NCBI GenBank assembly: GCA_002729695.1
Contig: PBYQ01000025.1
Coordinates: 1-64,000, forward strand
Length of the DNA: 64,000 bases
Origin: Citromicrobium sp.
Lineage (GTDB): Bacteria > Pseudomonadota > Alphaproteobacteria > Sphingomonadales > Sphingomonadaceae
Direction of reading: 5' to 3'
Shown here: one piece after another, positions 38,015 through 48,276 of the stretch
How positions within the stretch are numbered: position 1 is the first letter of the stretch
How the letters are laid out: each line of letters begins with the position of its first letter
Translations under genes and position numbers: made by a program
The notes under the pieces: generated by a model
Told to the model about the DNA's origin: nothing
What the model saw: the letters and a program-made list of their open reading frames with translations, nothing else
The model's database searches: none

Positions 38015-39283
38015 TCACTCCGGAATAGGACGTTCGCCCACCACGCAGATGCCATAGCCTTCGAGGCCGACGACATTGCGGTGGGAATTGGAAAGCAGGG
38101 TCATTTCGGACACGCCGAGATCGGCAAGGATTTGTGCGCCGATACCGTATTCGCGCAAGGTCTCGCCCGTCTCGGGGGTGCCTGCGACTTCGCGGCGCAG
38201 GTTTTCGGGCTGACCGGGCATCAGGCACACGATCAACCCGCTACCTTCCTCGCCGATCACGCGCATCGCACGCTGCAAGGTGTCGCGCTTGTCTCCTTCG
38301 CGGCCAAGCACATCGTCGAACAGCGAGATGCGGTGCATCCGGACGAGCGTAGGCTCATCCGCCAGCACGCGGCCCTTCTGCAGCACCACGGATACGCTGC
38401 CATCGACCGTGCTGCGATAATTGATCGCGCGCCATTCGCCGCCGTGCTGGCTGGTGAAGGTGCTTTCGCCAGCACGCTCGACCAGATGGTCGTGCTTCAT
38501 CCGGTATTCGATCAGGTCGCGGATCGTCCCGATCTTGAGCTTGTGACGCCGCGCGAAGTCGATCAGGTTTTCGAGCCGCGCCATCGAGCCGTCGTCGTTC
38601 ATGATCTCGCAGATCACGCCCGATGGGTTGAGCCCGGCAAGCCGCGAGATATCGACCGCCGCTTCGGTATGGCCGGCCCGCACCAGCACGCCGCCGTCAC
38701 GCGCGATCAGTGGGAAGACATGGCCCGGGGTGACGATGTCCTGCGCGCCGCGCGTAGGGTCGATCGCAACCGCAACGGTGCGCGCGCGGTCCGCCGCGCT
38801 GATCCCGGTGGTGACGCCCTCGCGCGCTTCGATGCTGACGGTAAAGGCGGTCTCGTGGCGGCTGCCGTTGCTGCGGCTCATCAGTTCGAGGCCGAGCGCC
38901 TCGACGCGCTGGCGCTGAAGCGTGAGGCAGATGAGGCCGCGACCGTGGGTCGCCATGAAGTTGACCGCATCGGGCGTTGCCATCTGTGCGGGGATGACGA
39001 GGTCGCCCTCGTTCTCGCGGTCCTCATCGTCGACCAGCACGAACATGCGCCCGTTGCGGGCTTCCTCGATGATTTCCTCGATCCCGACCAGCACGGGCGC
39101 GTCTTCCTGCGCATCGAGGAAGGCGTCGAGCTTGCGGAGAGTTTCGGTGGTCGGGTTCCAGTCCGGCTCGGCGCAGTCGCGCAGCGTGTTGGCATGAAGC
39201 CCCGCCGCACGGGCAAGCGCGGCGCGCGTCATGGTGCCGGATGAGATTGCCTCGCGGACTCTGTCGATGGTTGATTCGCTCAT
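38015..39283 (-). CDS. ribB: 3,4-dihydroxy-2-butanone 4-phosphate synthase, RibBX type with N-terminal HTH
   Basis: Protein of 422 residues in three parts. Residues 1-60 look like an XRE-type HTH ([19 protein letters not shown], then [13 protein letters not shown]). The RibB domain (about 70-270) has [23 protein letters not shown] and TPGHVFPL. The C-terminal RibA-like domain keeps [13 protein letters not shown] and [10 protein letters not shown], but the zinc-cysteine (CDC) and RQEGRG motifs are replaced ([15 protein letters not shown]), so GTP cyclohydrolase II activity is probably absent. Two palindromes upstream may be its operator. Confidence 0.92.
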   Translation of the reverse strand: MSESTIDRVREAISSGTMTRAALARAAGLHANTLRDCAEPDWNPTTETLRKLDAFLDAQEDAPVLVGIEEIIEEARNGRMFVLVDDEDRENEGDLVIPAQMATPDAVNFMATHGRGLICLTLQRQRVEALGLELMSRSNGSRHETAFTVSIEAREGVTTGISAADRARTVAVAIDPTRGAQDIVTPGHVFPLIARDGGVLVRAGHTEAAVDISRLAGLNPSGVICEIMNDDGSMARLENLIDFARRHKLKIGTIRDLIEYRMKHDHLVERAGESTFTSQHGGEWRAINYRSTVDGSVSVVLQKGRVLADEPTLVRMHRISLFDDVLGREGDKRDTLQRAMRVIGEEGSGLIVCLMPGQPENLRREVAGTPETGETLREYGIGAQILADLGVSEMTLLSNSHRNVVGLEGYGICVVGERPIPE

Positions 39284-39296
39284 GGCGCCGGGAGGT

Positions 39297-39346
39297 ATCA
39301 CATCAAAATGTGATCGCCAATATACTGCGTGCACATCATCATGTGC
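39297..39346 (-). promoter_or_regulatory. paired palindromic operators around the ribB promoter
   Basis: ATCACATCAAAATGTGAT (39297-39314) and GCACATCATCATGTGC (39331-39346) share the CACAT-N4-ATGTG core, with centres 33 bases apart (about three helical turns). TATATT on the minus strand (39319-39324), a plausible -10, lies exactly between them. The HTH of RibB itself is an obvious candidate binder. Confidence 0.65.
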
Positions 39347-39455
39347 TGTAACCGCTCGGGCAATTCCGACGACACCGTACGACGCACGTGGTAACAAGAG
39401 GGTGAGACCGGATGCAAATGCGCACGAGGCTTCTTCGAAAGGCGCCTCGAAAAAC

Positions 39456-39590
39456 ATGACCCGCGAGTTGATCGCCTATGCGCTTATGGCGCTGTTGGTA
39501 CTTATCGTAGCCTCCGCCGTGCTGCTCGGCCGACGCGATGCGCGCCGCAAGCACGAGCGCATCTGGGGAAAGAAGCGCCGGAAAAAATGA
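39456..39590 (+). CDS. 44-residue single-helix membrane protein
   Basis: Small protein: MTRELIAYALMALLVLIVASAVLL gives one membrane helix, followed by a strongly basic tail (RRDARRKHERIWGKKRRKK). The ATG at 39456 is preferred over the long upstream frame, which overlaps the divergent ribB start. Inside-positive topology is expected. Function unknown. Confidence 0.6.
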   Translation: MTRELIAYALMALLVLIVASAVLLGRRDARRKHERIWGKKRRKK

Positions 39591-39606
39591 GTGGCGGTGG
39601 GAAGGG

Positions 39607-39682
<76 letters not shown>

Positions 39683-39789
39683 ACATGCGGGCAAAACCGC
39701 GCGCCGATTCGTCGGCGGAGCGGTGCACATAATCGCTGTGGCGAAAGGTGCAAGCCCCCAATTTCCCGCAATCGCCCAGACCGGTCGGT

Positions 39790-40911
39790 TCAGTTCGACA
39801 GGAGCCCGCCGCCGCGACCTTGCGTCGTCCAGCGATTGATCATCATCAGCGCGCCCAGGCACAGCATGTTGGTCATCATCGAAGATCCGCCGTGGCTCAT
39901 GAAGGGGAGGGGAATGCCCACCACGGGTGCCATGCCCATGACCATCATCAGGTTGATCGCGATGTAGAAGAACATCGTCGCGACCATGCCCGCCGCCAGC
40001 AGCCGGTCGAACCTGTTATTGGCGTTACGCGCGACCTTCAGGCCCCAGTAGAGGATCAGGCCGAAGCAGACGAGCACGAACACCCCGCCTAGAAAGCCCC
40101 ATTCCTCCGCCATCGTCGCGAAGACGAAATCGGTGTGCGGTTCGGGCAGGTATTGCAGGTGGCTCTGCGAACCCTCGTTGAAGCCCTTGCCGGTAAATCC
40201 ACCCGATCCAATCGCGATCTTGGACTGGGGGATGTGGTACCCGCTTCCCAGCGGATCGCTCTCGGGATCGAGGAAGGTGGTCACGCGGCGTTGCTGATAG
40301 GGCTTGAGCGCGAAGTTGTATGCCAGCGGCACCGCGACGGCGGCGGCTGCGCCCGCGCCCAGGAACCAGCTCATCGGGAGCCCGGCGAGGAACATCACCA
40401 CCGCGCCCGAGAATACGATCGCCAGCGCAGTACCAAGGTCGGGCTGCATCAGCACGAGCAGCGCCGGCATGACGATGATGACACCGGCGGGCAGCAGCGC
40501 GCGCCAGGACGAGAACATGCCCGTGGGGAGCGTATCGTAGAAACGGGCGAGGGCGAGCGCAACCGTCGGCTTCATCAGTTCGGAGGGCTGGATACGGATC
40601 GGTCCGACCTCCAGCCAGCGCTGGCTCCCCCCGCCGACCGCACCCATCGCCTCAACGCCCAGCAGCAGGATCAGCACGACGACATAGGCGGGATAGGCGA
40701 CGAATTTGGCGAAATCGCGCGGCATGCTCGCGATGATCAGCGCGACCACCATGAAGATCGCGAAGCGCAGCAGGTGCGTCGATGCGAAAGGCGAAAAGCT
40801 GCCTCCCGCTGCGGAATAGAGCACTGCGGAGCCGAAGCATGTCAGCAAGGTCAGGGGGATCAGCATCGACCATGGCTGATTGGCGACGGGTGCCGGAATT
40901 ACAGAGTTCAT
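39790..40911 (-). CDS. rodA: peptidoglycan glycosyltransferase RodA (SEDS family)
   Basis: SEDS polymerase (373 aa) with about ten membrane helices, making glycan strands with PBP2 in the elongasome. Visible: GGGSQRWLEVGPIRIQPSELMKP, MQPDLGTALAI, FGSGYHIPQSKIAIGSGGFTGKG (as DPLGSGYHIPQSKIAIGSGG), LPEPHTDFVFATMAEEWGF and GIPLPFMSHGGSS. Its start overlaps the mrdA stop (ATGA). Last gene of the rod-shape operon. Confidence 0.97.
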   Translation of the reverse strand: MNSVIPAPVANQPWSMLIPLTLLTCFGSAVLYSAAGGSFSPFASTHLLRFAIFMVVALIIASMPRDFAKFVAYPAYVVVLILLLGVEAMGAVGGGSQRWLEVGPIRIQPSELMKPTVALALARFYDTLPTGMFSSWRALLPAGVIIVMPALLVLMQPDLGTALAIVFSGAVVMFLAGLPMSWFLGAGAAAAVAVPLAYNFALKPYQQRRVTTFLDPESDPLGSGYHIPQSKIAIGSGGFTGKGFNEGSQSHLQYLPEPHTDFVFATMAEEWGFLGGVFVLVCFGLILYWGLKVARNANNRFDRLLAAGMVATMFFYIAINLMMVMGMAPVVGIPLPFMSHGGSSMMTNMLCLGALMMINRWTTQGRGGGLLSN

Positions 40912-42980
40912 TCCGCGTCTCCTGCAGGTGCCTGCTGATTATCGCCCGAAGCTGGTCGGTCGGGCTCTTCGGGCCGGCGAACGCGGCGCGGATTCTTGCG
41001 TGCGAACGCTTCACTGCGCTGCGCCTCGAGCCGGGCCTCGGCGTCGACGCGCGCCTGGATTTCGCGATCGGCGGGCGGGCTGGCGGGCACTGCCTCGCCC
41101 GCTGCGCGCGCATATTCGGCATAGCGGCGCTGGAGCCGCTCTTGCGCGGTGCCGCCCCATTCCTTCTCCAGCGCGGTCAGCGCGTCGAGGCCTTTTTGCG
41201 GGTCGAACATGAACGTCATCACGTCGCGCGCGATGGGGTAGGCCGCGCCCGAACCGCCGCCGTGTTCGATCACCACCGCCCCTGCGTAGCGCGGATTGTC
41301 GAACGGGGCGAAGAAGATGAACAACCCGTGGTCCCGGTATTTCCACGGGCCGGTCTTGCCGTTGGAAATGCTCAGCGAGACGACCTGTGCCGTCCCCGTC
41401 TTGCCCGCGATCAGCACGTTCTCGATCGGCAGACGGGCGCGGCCCGCCGTACCGGGGCCGTTGACCACATCGCTCATCGCCTTGCGGATATAGGCGATCT
41501 GGTCGGGCTTGAAGTCCAGCGATGGCGCGGGCTTGGGCTTGTCGGTCTTGATCAGGGCCGGTTCGAAATGGCGGCCCGTCGCGATCCGGGTTGCCATCAC
41601 CGCCAGCTGCAACGGGCTGGCGAGGTAATACCCCTGACCGATCGACGCGTTGACCGTGTCGTAGGGCTGCCATTGCTGGTCGTATTTCTTCAGCTTCCAC
41701 GCCGGATCGGGCACGGTGCCGTAGAACTGGCTGGCAACCGGCAGGTCGAATTCCTGCCCGAGGCCGAAGCGGCGGGCATAGTCGGCAACCTTGTCGAACC
41801 CGACCTTCTGCGCGAAGTGATAGAAATAGCTGTCGCACGACTGATAGATGCCCTTGGCCATGTCGACGCGGCCGTGGTTGCTCCAGCAGTTGAAGAAGCG
41901 GTTGCCGATCCGCCGCCCGCCACCGCAGATGATCGATTCGTTGGGATCGATGCCCTCGTGCATAAACGCCATCGCGTGCATCGGCTTCACGGTTGATCCG
42001 GGCGGGTAGAGCCCCTTGAGCACCTTGTTGCGCAGCGGCACCCGGTCGTTCTCGCTCAGCATCGCATATTCGACGCTGCCGATCCCGTCCGAAAAGCTGT
42101 TGGGATCGAAGCTGGGCATGGACGCCATGCAGAGCAGGTCGCCGCTGCGGCAATCCATCACCACCACCGATCCGCTTTCCAGGCCCAGGCGCCGCGCGGC
42201 GTAATCCTGCAAGGGGCCGTCGATGGTCAGCTTGATCGGGTCGCCCTGAACGTCGGGACGGGTGCTGAGATCGCGCACGATCCGGCCCGAGGCGGTCACT
42301 TCGACACGCCGCGCACCGGGCTTGCCGCGAAGGGTCTGCTCGAACTGCTTTTCGAGCCCGTCCTTGCCGATCTTGTAGCCCGGCGTGATCAGCAGCGGAT
42401 TGCGGTCAGCCTCGAATTCCTCGCGGCTCGCGGCGCCGACATAGCCGATCAGGTGCCCGACCGAGGGGCCGGTGGGGTAATAGCGCGAAAAGCCGCGCTG
42501 CGGGACGACCCCGGGCAGCTCGGGCAGGCGGATACTCACCGCGGCGAACTTGTCGTAATCGAGCCCGCTGGCGACCTCGATCGGCGCATAGCCGGCAGAT
42601 TCGTCGATCTTCGCGTGCAGATCGCGCATCTTGGCTTCGTCGAGACCGAGCAGCTTGCCCAGCGTGTCGATCTCGCGCACCCGGTCCTGCAAACGCTCCG
42701 GAATAATGTCGACGCGGAAGTCGGCCTGGTTCGAAGCGAGCGGCGCGCCATTGCGATCGAGGATCCAGCCCCGACGCGGCGGGATCAGCGTCAGGTTGAC
42801 GCGGTTGCTTTCGCTTTCCACCGCGTACTTGTCGTCCTCGGCAATCGCGAGATAGCCCATCCGCCCGGCAAGCAGCATGCCGACGGACAAGCCGCCAAGG
42901 CCGAGCGCGAAGCTGCGCCGGTCGAAACTGTCGGTCAGCACGCTTTCGTTGAGAATTTTCTTGGTCAGGCCGAGGGGCAT
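40908..42980 (-). CDS. mrdA: penicillin-binding protein 2 (peptidoglycan transpeptidase)
   Basis: PBP2 (690 aa) cross-links lateral wall peptidoglycan. One N-terminal membrane helix, then PBP dimerisation domain with PRRGWILDRNGAPLASN. The transpeptidase domain has STVK (PPGSTVKPMHA, active Ser), the SxN region and KTGT (AGKTGTAQVV). The C-terminal tail beyond the catalytic domain is rich in Glu, Arg and Pro. The start overlaps the mreD stop; partner RodA follows directly. Confidence 0.97.
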   Translation of the reverse strand: MPLGLTKKILNESVLTDSFDRRSFALGLGGLSVGMLLAGRMGYLAIAEDDKYAVESESNRVNLTLIPPRRGWILDRNGAPLASNQADFRVDIIPERLQDRVREIDTLGKLLGLDEAKMRDLHAKIDESAGYAPIEVASGLDYDKFAAVSIRLPELPGVVPQRGFSRYYPTGPSVGHLIGYVGAASREEFEADRNPLLITPGYKIGKDGLEKQFEQTLRGKPGARRVEVTASGRIVRDLSTRPDVQGDPIKLTIDGPLQDYAARRLGLESGSVVVMDCRSGDLLCMASMPSFDPNSFSDGIGSVEYAMLSENDRVPLRNKVLKGLYPPGSTVKPMHAMAFMHEGIDPNESIICGGGRRIGNRFFNCWSNHGRVDMAKGIYQSCDSYFYHFAQKVGFDKVADYARRFGLGQEFDLPVASQFYGTVPDPAWKLKKYDQQWQPYDTVNASIGQGYYLASPLQLAVMATRIATGRHFEPALIKTDKPKPAPSLDFKPDQIAYIRKAMSDVVNGPGTAGRARLPIENVLIAGKTGTAQVVSLSISNGKTGPWKYRDHGLFIFFAPFDNPRYAGAVVIEHGGGSGAAYPIARDVMTFMFDPQKGLDALTALEKEWGGTAQERLQRRYAEYARAAGEAVPASPPADREIQARVDAEARLEAQRSEAFARKNPRRVRRPEEPDRPASGDNQQAPAGDAE

Positions 42981-43537
42981 CAGGCGATGGTCCGCAAACG
43001 CATATTACGAAGTCTGTCCAGTCTCGAAACGATGAAGGCGATGAAGGGGTAGGCGACGATGGAGAGCAGCAATTGCGGCACGACGCTGGCGAACAGCGGC
43101 AGGGTGAGCCGGCTGCCCGAAACCAGCGTGGTCGCAATGATGTAGACCACGGCGATCCCCGCCGCGATCGCCCAATCCTGGGCGAAACCGCGCCAGGGAA
43201 AGCGAATGTCTATGATCTCGATCACCAGCATCGTTGCGGAGAACAGGAGGATAGCAGAACCGAATGGCTGGCCACTGAACAAATCGTCCCACATGCCGAA
43301 GATGATGCCCGACCAGATCGGCAGCACGCCGGGGCGCAGCAGCCGCCAGGCGAGCAGGAAAAGGAACCCCAGCGGAGGCAGAAGCGGCCCGGCGGTCGCG
43401 ATGGGAATACTCTGCAGATAGGACGCGAGCAGGATCGTCGCCCACGGGACGAACACGAGCAGGAACGGCGACTGATCCCGGTTGATCTGGCGACCGCTCT
43501 TGCCGCGCCGGGTCTTGTAGGCGCGCCGGTCGATCAT
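42980..43537 (-). CDS. mreD: rod shape-determining protein MreD
   Basis: Integral membrane protein (185 aa) with five or six helices linking MreC to the elongasome. The basic N-terminus MIDRRAYKTRRGKSGRQINR precedes PFLLVFVPWATILLASYLQS; the later part carries PIWSGIIFGMWDDLFSGQPFGSAILLF, the usual MreD pattern. The ATG at 43535-43537 overlaps the mreC stop. Assigned from sequence and operon position. Confidence 0.93.
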   Translation of the reverse strand: MIDRRAYKTRRGKSGRQINRDQSPFLLVFVPWATILLASYLQSIPIATAGPLLPPLGFLFLLAWRLLRPGVLPIWSGIIFGMWDDLFSGQPFGSAILLFSATMLVIEIIDIRFPWRGFAQDWAIAAGIAVVYIIATTLVSGSRLTLPLFASVVPQLLLSIVAYPFIAFIVSRLDRLRNMRLRTIA

Positions 43538-44472
43538 TGGGCCTCGGGCTCTTGCGCCCCTCCGTCGACCGTGTCGTTGGTGCCGAGGGCTTCCTCGATC
43601 GGGGTTGCCGCGCCGCGCCGCGCGTCCGGCTGCCACAGCGGTTCGACCGCCACGAAGTCGGTCGCGGCCGGATTGCTGATGATCCGCGCCACCGCGCCGT
43701 CGTCGGTCAGGCGGGTGACGATGGCGACCGCGATGCCGGGGCGGTAGAGCCCGCCCGCGCCGCTGGTCACGAACACGTCGCCGCGCTTCAGTGGATTGAT
43801 GCCGAGATTGATGAGGCGGATGTTGATCAGGCCGTCGCCGCGCCCTTCGGCGAAGGCGACCGTGTTGTCGCCCGCGCGGCGCACGGGCAGCACGCTCTCG
43901 CTATCGGTGATCAACAGCACGCGCGAAGAACTGCGCGACGCCTCCAGCACGCGACCCACGATGCCCCGCTCGCTGCGCACCGGCATCCCCGGCTTGACGC
44001 CCGAGGACCGGCCTGCGCCGAGATAGGCGAAACGCCGCGTGCTCGAACTGCTAGAGCCGACCAGGCGCGCGACCGCGACCGGCTTCACGTCGGTCGTCTG
44101 GAGCCCCAGCAATGCCTTGAGGCGGCGGTTCTCTTCCTCGACCGCCTTGGCCTCGGCCAGGCGGATGCGCGCAATTTCGACCTCCTTCTTGAGATCGGCA
44201 TTCTGCTGACCCGCTTCCAGGAAGCCCTGAACCGAATCGATAAAATTGCGCCCGCCGCTGCGGCCCGCAGCGTTCGCGCGCGATACCGGCTGGGTCGCGT
44301 CGCTGAACAGCCCGCGCAGCCCGCTGAACGTGGTCGGCTGGACCAGCGAGACCGTCAGCAGCGCAATGCCGAGAAGAATCGCGAGCACGACCAGCACGTA
44401 GCCGGTGAAGGCCCCGTACTGGGCCTTCTTGGAGTGCCCCGATATCCGCTGCTTCGACCCCGACAGGGCCAT
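43534..44472 (-). CDS. mreC: rod shape-determining protein MreC
   Basis: Periplasmic scaffold (312 aa) with one N-terminal membrane helix (GYVLVVLAILLGIALLTVSLV), a coiled coil (ENADLKKEVEIARIRLAEAKAVEEENRRLKALLGL, read in part) and the beta domains with LGAGRSSGVKPGMPV, GIVGRVLEAS and KRGDVFVTSGAGGLYRPGIAVA. Middle of the mreB-mreC-mreD series, 30 bases after mreB. Confidence 0.96.
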   Translation of the reverse strand: MALSGSKQRISGHSKKAQYGAFTGYVLVVLAILLGIALLTVSLVQPTTFSGLRGLFSDATQPVSRANAAGRSGGRNFIDSVQGFLEAGQQNADLKKEVEIARIRLAEAKAVEEENRRLKALLGLQTTDVKPVAVARLVGSSSSSTRRFAYLGAGRSSGVKPGMPVRSERGIVGRVLEASRSSSRVLLITDSESVLPVRRAGDNTVAFAEGRGDGLINIRLINLGINPLKRGDVFVTSGAGGLYRPGIAVAIVTRLTDDGAVARIISNPAATDFVAVEPLWQPDARRGAATPIEEALGTNDTVDGGAQEPEAQ

Positions 44473-44502
44473 ATTCCCTCCGTACCGTTAAGGCTTGCCG
44501 CC

Positions 44503-45645
<1,143 letters not shown>

Positions 45646-45737
45646 CTAGCGAAAAACGCGATGCTTTTAAGCAGAAAATGGGCGTAAGTGCGCGGAGCCC
45701 GTCGAATTTTTCCACCGCTTCGACTATCCCACGGCAA

Positions 45738-47594
45738 ATGCCCACCATCAGACGACTGCCAGAAGCGCTGATCAACCGCATTGCTGCGGGTGAAGTGATC
45801 GAGCGTCCGGCCGCCGCGCTTAAGGAATTGCTGGAGAACGCGATCGACGCCGGGGCCACGCGCATTGCCGTGTCGCTGGAGGATGGCGGGATCGGCGCGA
45901 TCGAAGTGGTCGACGATGGCTGCGGGATGGACGAGGGGGCGCTGGCGCTCGCGCTGGAACGGCACGCGACCTCCAAACTGCCCGAGGATCTGGTCGGGGA
46001 AGGGCACGCGCTCGAGCGAGTCGCCACGCTCGGTTTTCGCGGCGAAGCATTGCCCAGCATCGCCAGCGTTGCGCGCTTCACGCTCGAAAGTCGGCCCCAC
46101 GATGCGGAGCAAGGCTGGCGGCGCGTCGTCGATCACGGGCGCGTGCTGGAAGACAAGCCCGCCGCGCTGCCGCCCGGCACCCGCGCGCGGATCGAGGATT
46201 TCTTCCGCGAGGTGCCCGCGCGGCGCAAGTTCCTGCGCACCCCGCGCAGCGAATACGCCGCGTGTCAGGATATCGTCCGCCGCCTCGCAATGGCGCGGCC
46301 CGAAGTCGGCTTCACCTTTTCCAACAATGGACGCCGAAGCCTCCAGCTCCAGCGCGGCGAGTCGCTGCCCGATCGCGTGGTCCAGCTGATCGCGCGCGAG
46401 TTGCAGGACAATTCGGTGCCCATCGACCTTGCGCGCGGCGACATGACGCTGACCGGGCTCGCGGGCCTGCCGACCTACAACAGGGGCGTAGCGGACCATC
46501 AGTACCTGTTCGTCAACGGACGCCCGGTGAAGGACCGGCTGCTGGTCGGTGCGGTACGCGGGGCCTACGCGGAAATGCTCGCGCGCGACCGGCATGCGGT
46601 GCTGGCGCTGTTCCTCGACCTGCCGCCCGAGGATGTCGACGTGAACGTCCACCCGGCCAAGAGCGAGGTGCGCTTTCGCGATCCGCAGGGCGTGCGCGGG
46701 ATGATCGTCGGCGGACTGCGCGCGGCGCTTTCCACCGGGGACAAGCGCAGCGCGCAGGCGCCCGATGCCTCGGCGATGGCGAAGTGGCAGGCCGAACCGC
46801 TATCCCACTCCCCGTTCGGGGAGGGGTTAGGGGAGGGAGCTGTGCCTTCTCCCGCTCGGCACGGCACACCCCACCCCAACGCCTCCGCTCAAGGGGAGGG
46901 GCTCTTGTTGCGCGAGGCCACTTTGGCTTTCGGCGCGCCGCAGGGCCGCGCGATCGAAGCCGAGGCTCTGCGTGAAGACGTGCCCGATTATCCCCTCGGC
47001 ATCGCACGCGGGCAGATCGCCAACACCTATATCGTCGCCGAAGCGGCCGACGGGCTGGTGCTGGTCGACCAGCACGCGGCGCACGAAAGGCTGACGCTCG
47101 AACGGCTGCGCAATGCCGATGCCGGTGCCGCTGCGTCACGCAACCAGGCGCTGCTGATGCCCGAGGTGGTCGAATTGTCGGAGGCAGAGTGCGACCGGCT
47201 CGAAGCGATCGCCGCCGATCTCGACCGGATGGGCCTCGCGATCGAGCGCTTCGGCCCCGCCGCGATGCTCGTGCGCAGCCTGCCGCACGCGCTGCCCAAG
47301 GCCGATCCGCACGCGCTGCTGCGCGACATTGCCGACGATCTGGCGAAGAACGGGATCGACGGTTCGGGCGAGGGCGGCGGCTCGCTCCTCCTGACCGAGA
47401 AGATCGAATACGTCCTCGCGACCATGGCCTGCCACGGATCGGTCAGGGCAGGCCGCACGCTGCGCGTCGAGGAAATGAACGCGCTGCTGCGCGAAATGGA
47501 GCGCACCCCGCGCTCGGGCCAATGCAACCACGGCCGGCCGACCTGGGTGAAGCTGTCGATGGAAGAGGTCGAGAAGTTGTTCGGGCGGCATTAG
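45738..47594 (+). CDS. mutL: DNA mismatch repair protein MutL (with endonuclease motif)
   Basis: MutL, 618 aa. The GHKL ATPase has ELLENAIDAGAT, DDGCGMD, RHATSKL and GFRGEALPSIASV; the transducer domain follows to about residue 330. The C-terminal domain keeps DQHAAHERLTLERL, the metal-binding endonuclease motif, plus ACHGSVRAG and CNHGRPT. Between them, about residues 353-392 (46796-46914) are encoded by C/G hairpin repeats inserted in frame. The ATG at 45738 gives MPTIRRLPEALINRIAAGE. Confidence 0.97.
   Translation: MPTIRRLPEALINRIAAGEVIERPAAALKELLENAIDAGATRIAVSLEDGGIGAIEVVDDGCGMDEGALALALERHATSKLPEDLVGEGHALERVATLGFRGEALPSIASVARFTLESRPHDAEQGWRRVVDHGRVLEDKPAALPPGTRARIEDFFREVPARRKFLRTPRSEYAACQDIVRRLAMARPEVGFTFSNNGRRSLQLQRGESLPDRVVQLIARELQDNSVPIDLARGDMTLTGLAGLPTYNRGVADHQYLFVNGRPVKDRLLVGAVRGAYAEMLARDRHAVLALFLDLPPEDVDVNVHPAKSEVRFRDPQGVRGMIVGGLRAALSTGDKRSAQAPDASAMAKWQAEPLSHSPFGEGLGEGAVPSPARHGTPHPNASAQGEGLLLREATLAFGAPQGRAIEAEALREDVPDYPLGIARGQIANTYIVAEAADGLVLVDQHAAHERLTLERLRNADAGAAASRNQALLMPEVVELSEAECDRLEAIAADLDRMGLAIERFGPAAMLVRSLPHALPKADPHALLRDIADDLAKNGIDGSGEGGGSLLLTEKIEYVLATMACHGSVRAGRTLRVEEMNALLREMERTPRSGQCNHGRPTWVKLSMEEVEKLFGRH
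46808..46914 (+). repeat. C/G hairpin repeat inserted in frame in mutL
   Basis: Begins with CTCCCC/GGGGAG around GTTC (46808-46823) and ends with an imperfect CCTCCGCTCAAGGGGAGG hairpin, with related C-rich sequence between. Translated as Gly/Pro/Ser/Glu-rich linker sequence. Confidence 0.8.
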
Positions 47595-47731
47595 GGACGC
47601 TTGGCTGGATCGCTCTGGCGTCTGCTTTTCGAAGCTATTTAGCTAAAAAGGGATCGTCGGCAATCGACGCCATCGCGGAGGTTGCCTCGTTGCACGTTGC
47701 CGGATCGGGGGCTTCTATTTATATTCGGCAG

Positions 47732-48097
47732 ATGGACGCGGCCCGCAAATTGTATTGCCATCTTCGGTACGATTTGAAGATACAGTATCTCTTGCCGATC
47801 CTTCTGATTGTGCCGGTGCTGATTGTCTTCTGGCGCGACCCCTTCGACACATATTCAGAAGCTGGCACTCCGGTTACTGCCGAAATCACGAAATTGAGTG
47901 TGGGGTGGAACAGGTACCAAGGTAAGACACCCGGGCTCGAGCTTTCGGCTTCCACCTCGGAGGGTGCCATGGGGACAAAGATTGTTCTGCCGAAAGACGT
48001 GGCTGGGTGCAAAGTGGGTGACGAGATTCACGCTGAGCAGGTCGGGCTTAAGTTGTATCTGCAGCCTGCACCTTGCGTGACCACACCCGATCCATAA
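47732..48097 (+). CDS. small membrane-anchored protein, unknown function
   Basis: Open frame of 121 residues from ATG 47732 (MDAARKLYCHLRYDLKI). One membrane helix (YLLPILLIVPVLIVFW) precedes a beta-rich, probably periplasmic domain with two cysteines (VAGCKVGDEI, LQPAPCVTT). No convincing ribosome-binding site, and base composition is more AT-rich than mutL, so the start and origin are uncertain. No family recognised. Confidence 0.55.
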   Translation: MDAARKLYCHLRYDLKIQYLLPILLIVPVLIVFWRDPFDTYSEAGTPVTAEITKLSVGWNRYQGKTPGLELSASTSEGAMGTKIVLPKDVAGCKVGDEIHAEQVGLKLYLQPAPCVTTPDP

Positions 48098-48276
48098 CCC
48101 GCGCCTCAGTCGACGTCGTCTTTCCACCCTAAACCAGACGTACCCGGCTAATGACACAGAGCCTCGAAGCGACCGACGGCCCCAGCAGACCAGAAAGCGG
48201 AGCCCGCCCTTGCTCTCGCGGCTCGAAAATGGTCTGTCATCCAACACATTAGATAAAATGTTCGGGGGAGACATTG

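Noticed and set aside
37588..38076. ribH starting at the far upstream ATG (162 codons)
   Set aside because: It would overlap the end of ribB by about 60 bases and add residues unlike the family; the TTG at 38010 has a well-placed GGAG.
39284..39455. FMN riboswitch upstream of ribB
   Set aside because: The gap is only 172 bases and I see paired short palindromes rather than the multi-helix RFN pattern.
48098..48276. Possible small gene or RNA in the gap before the lipoprotein gene
   Set aside because: No convincing start, coding bias or stable stem was seen; it probably holds the promoter.
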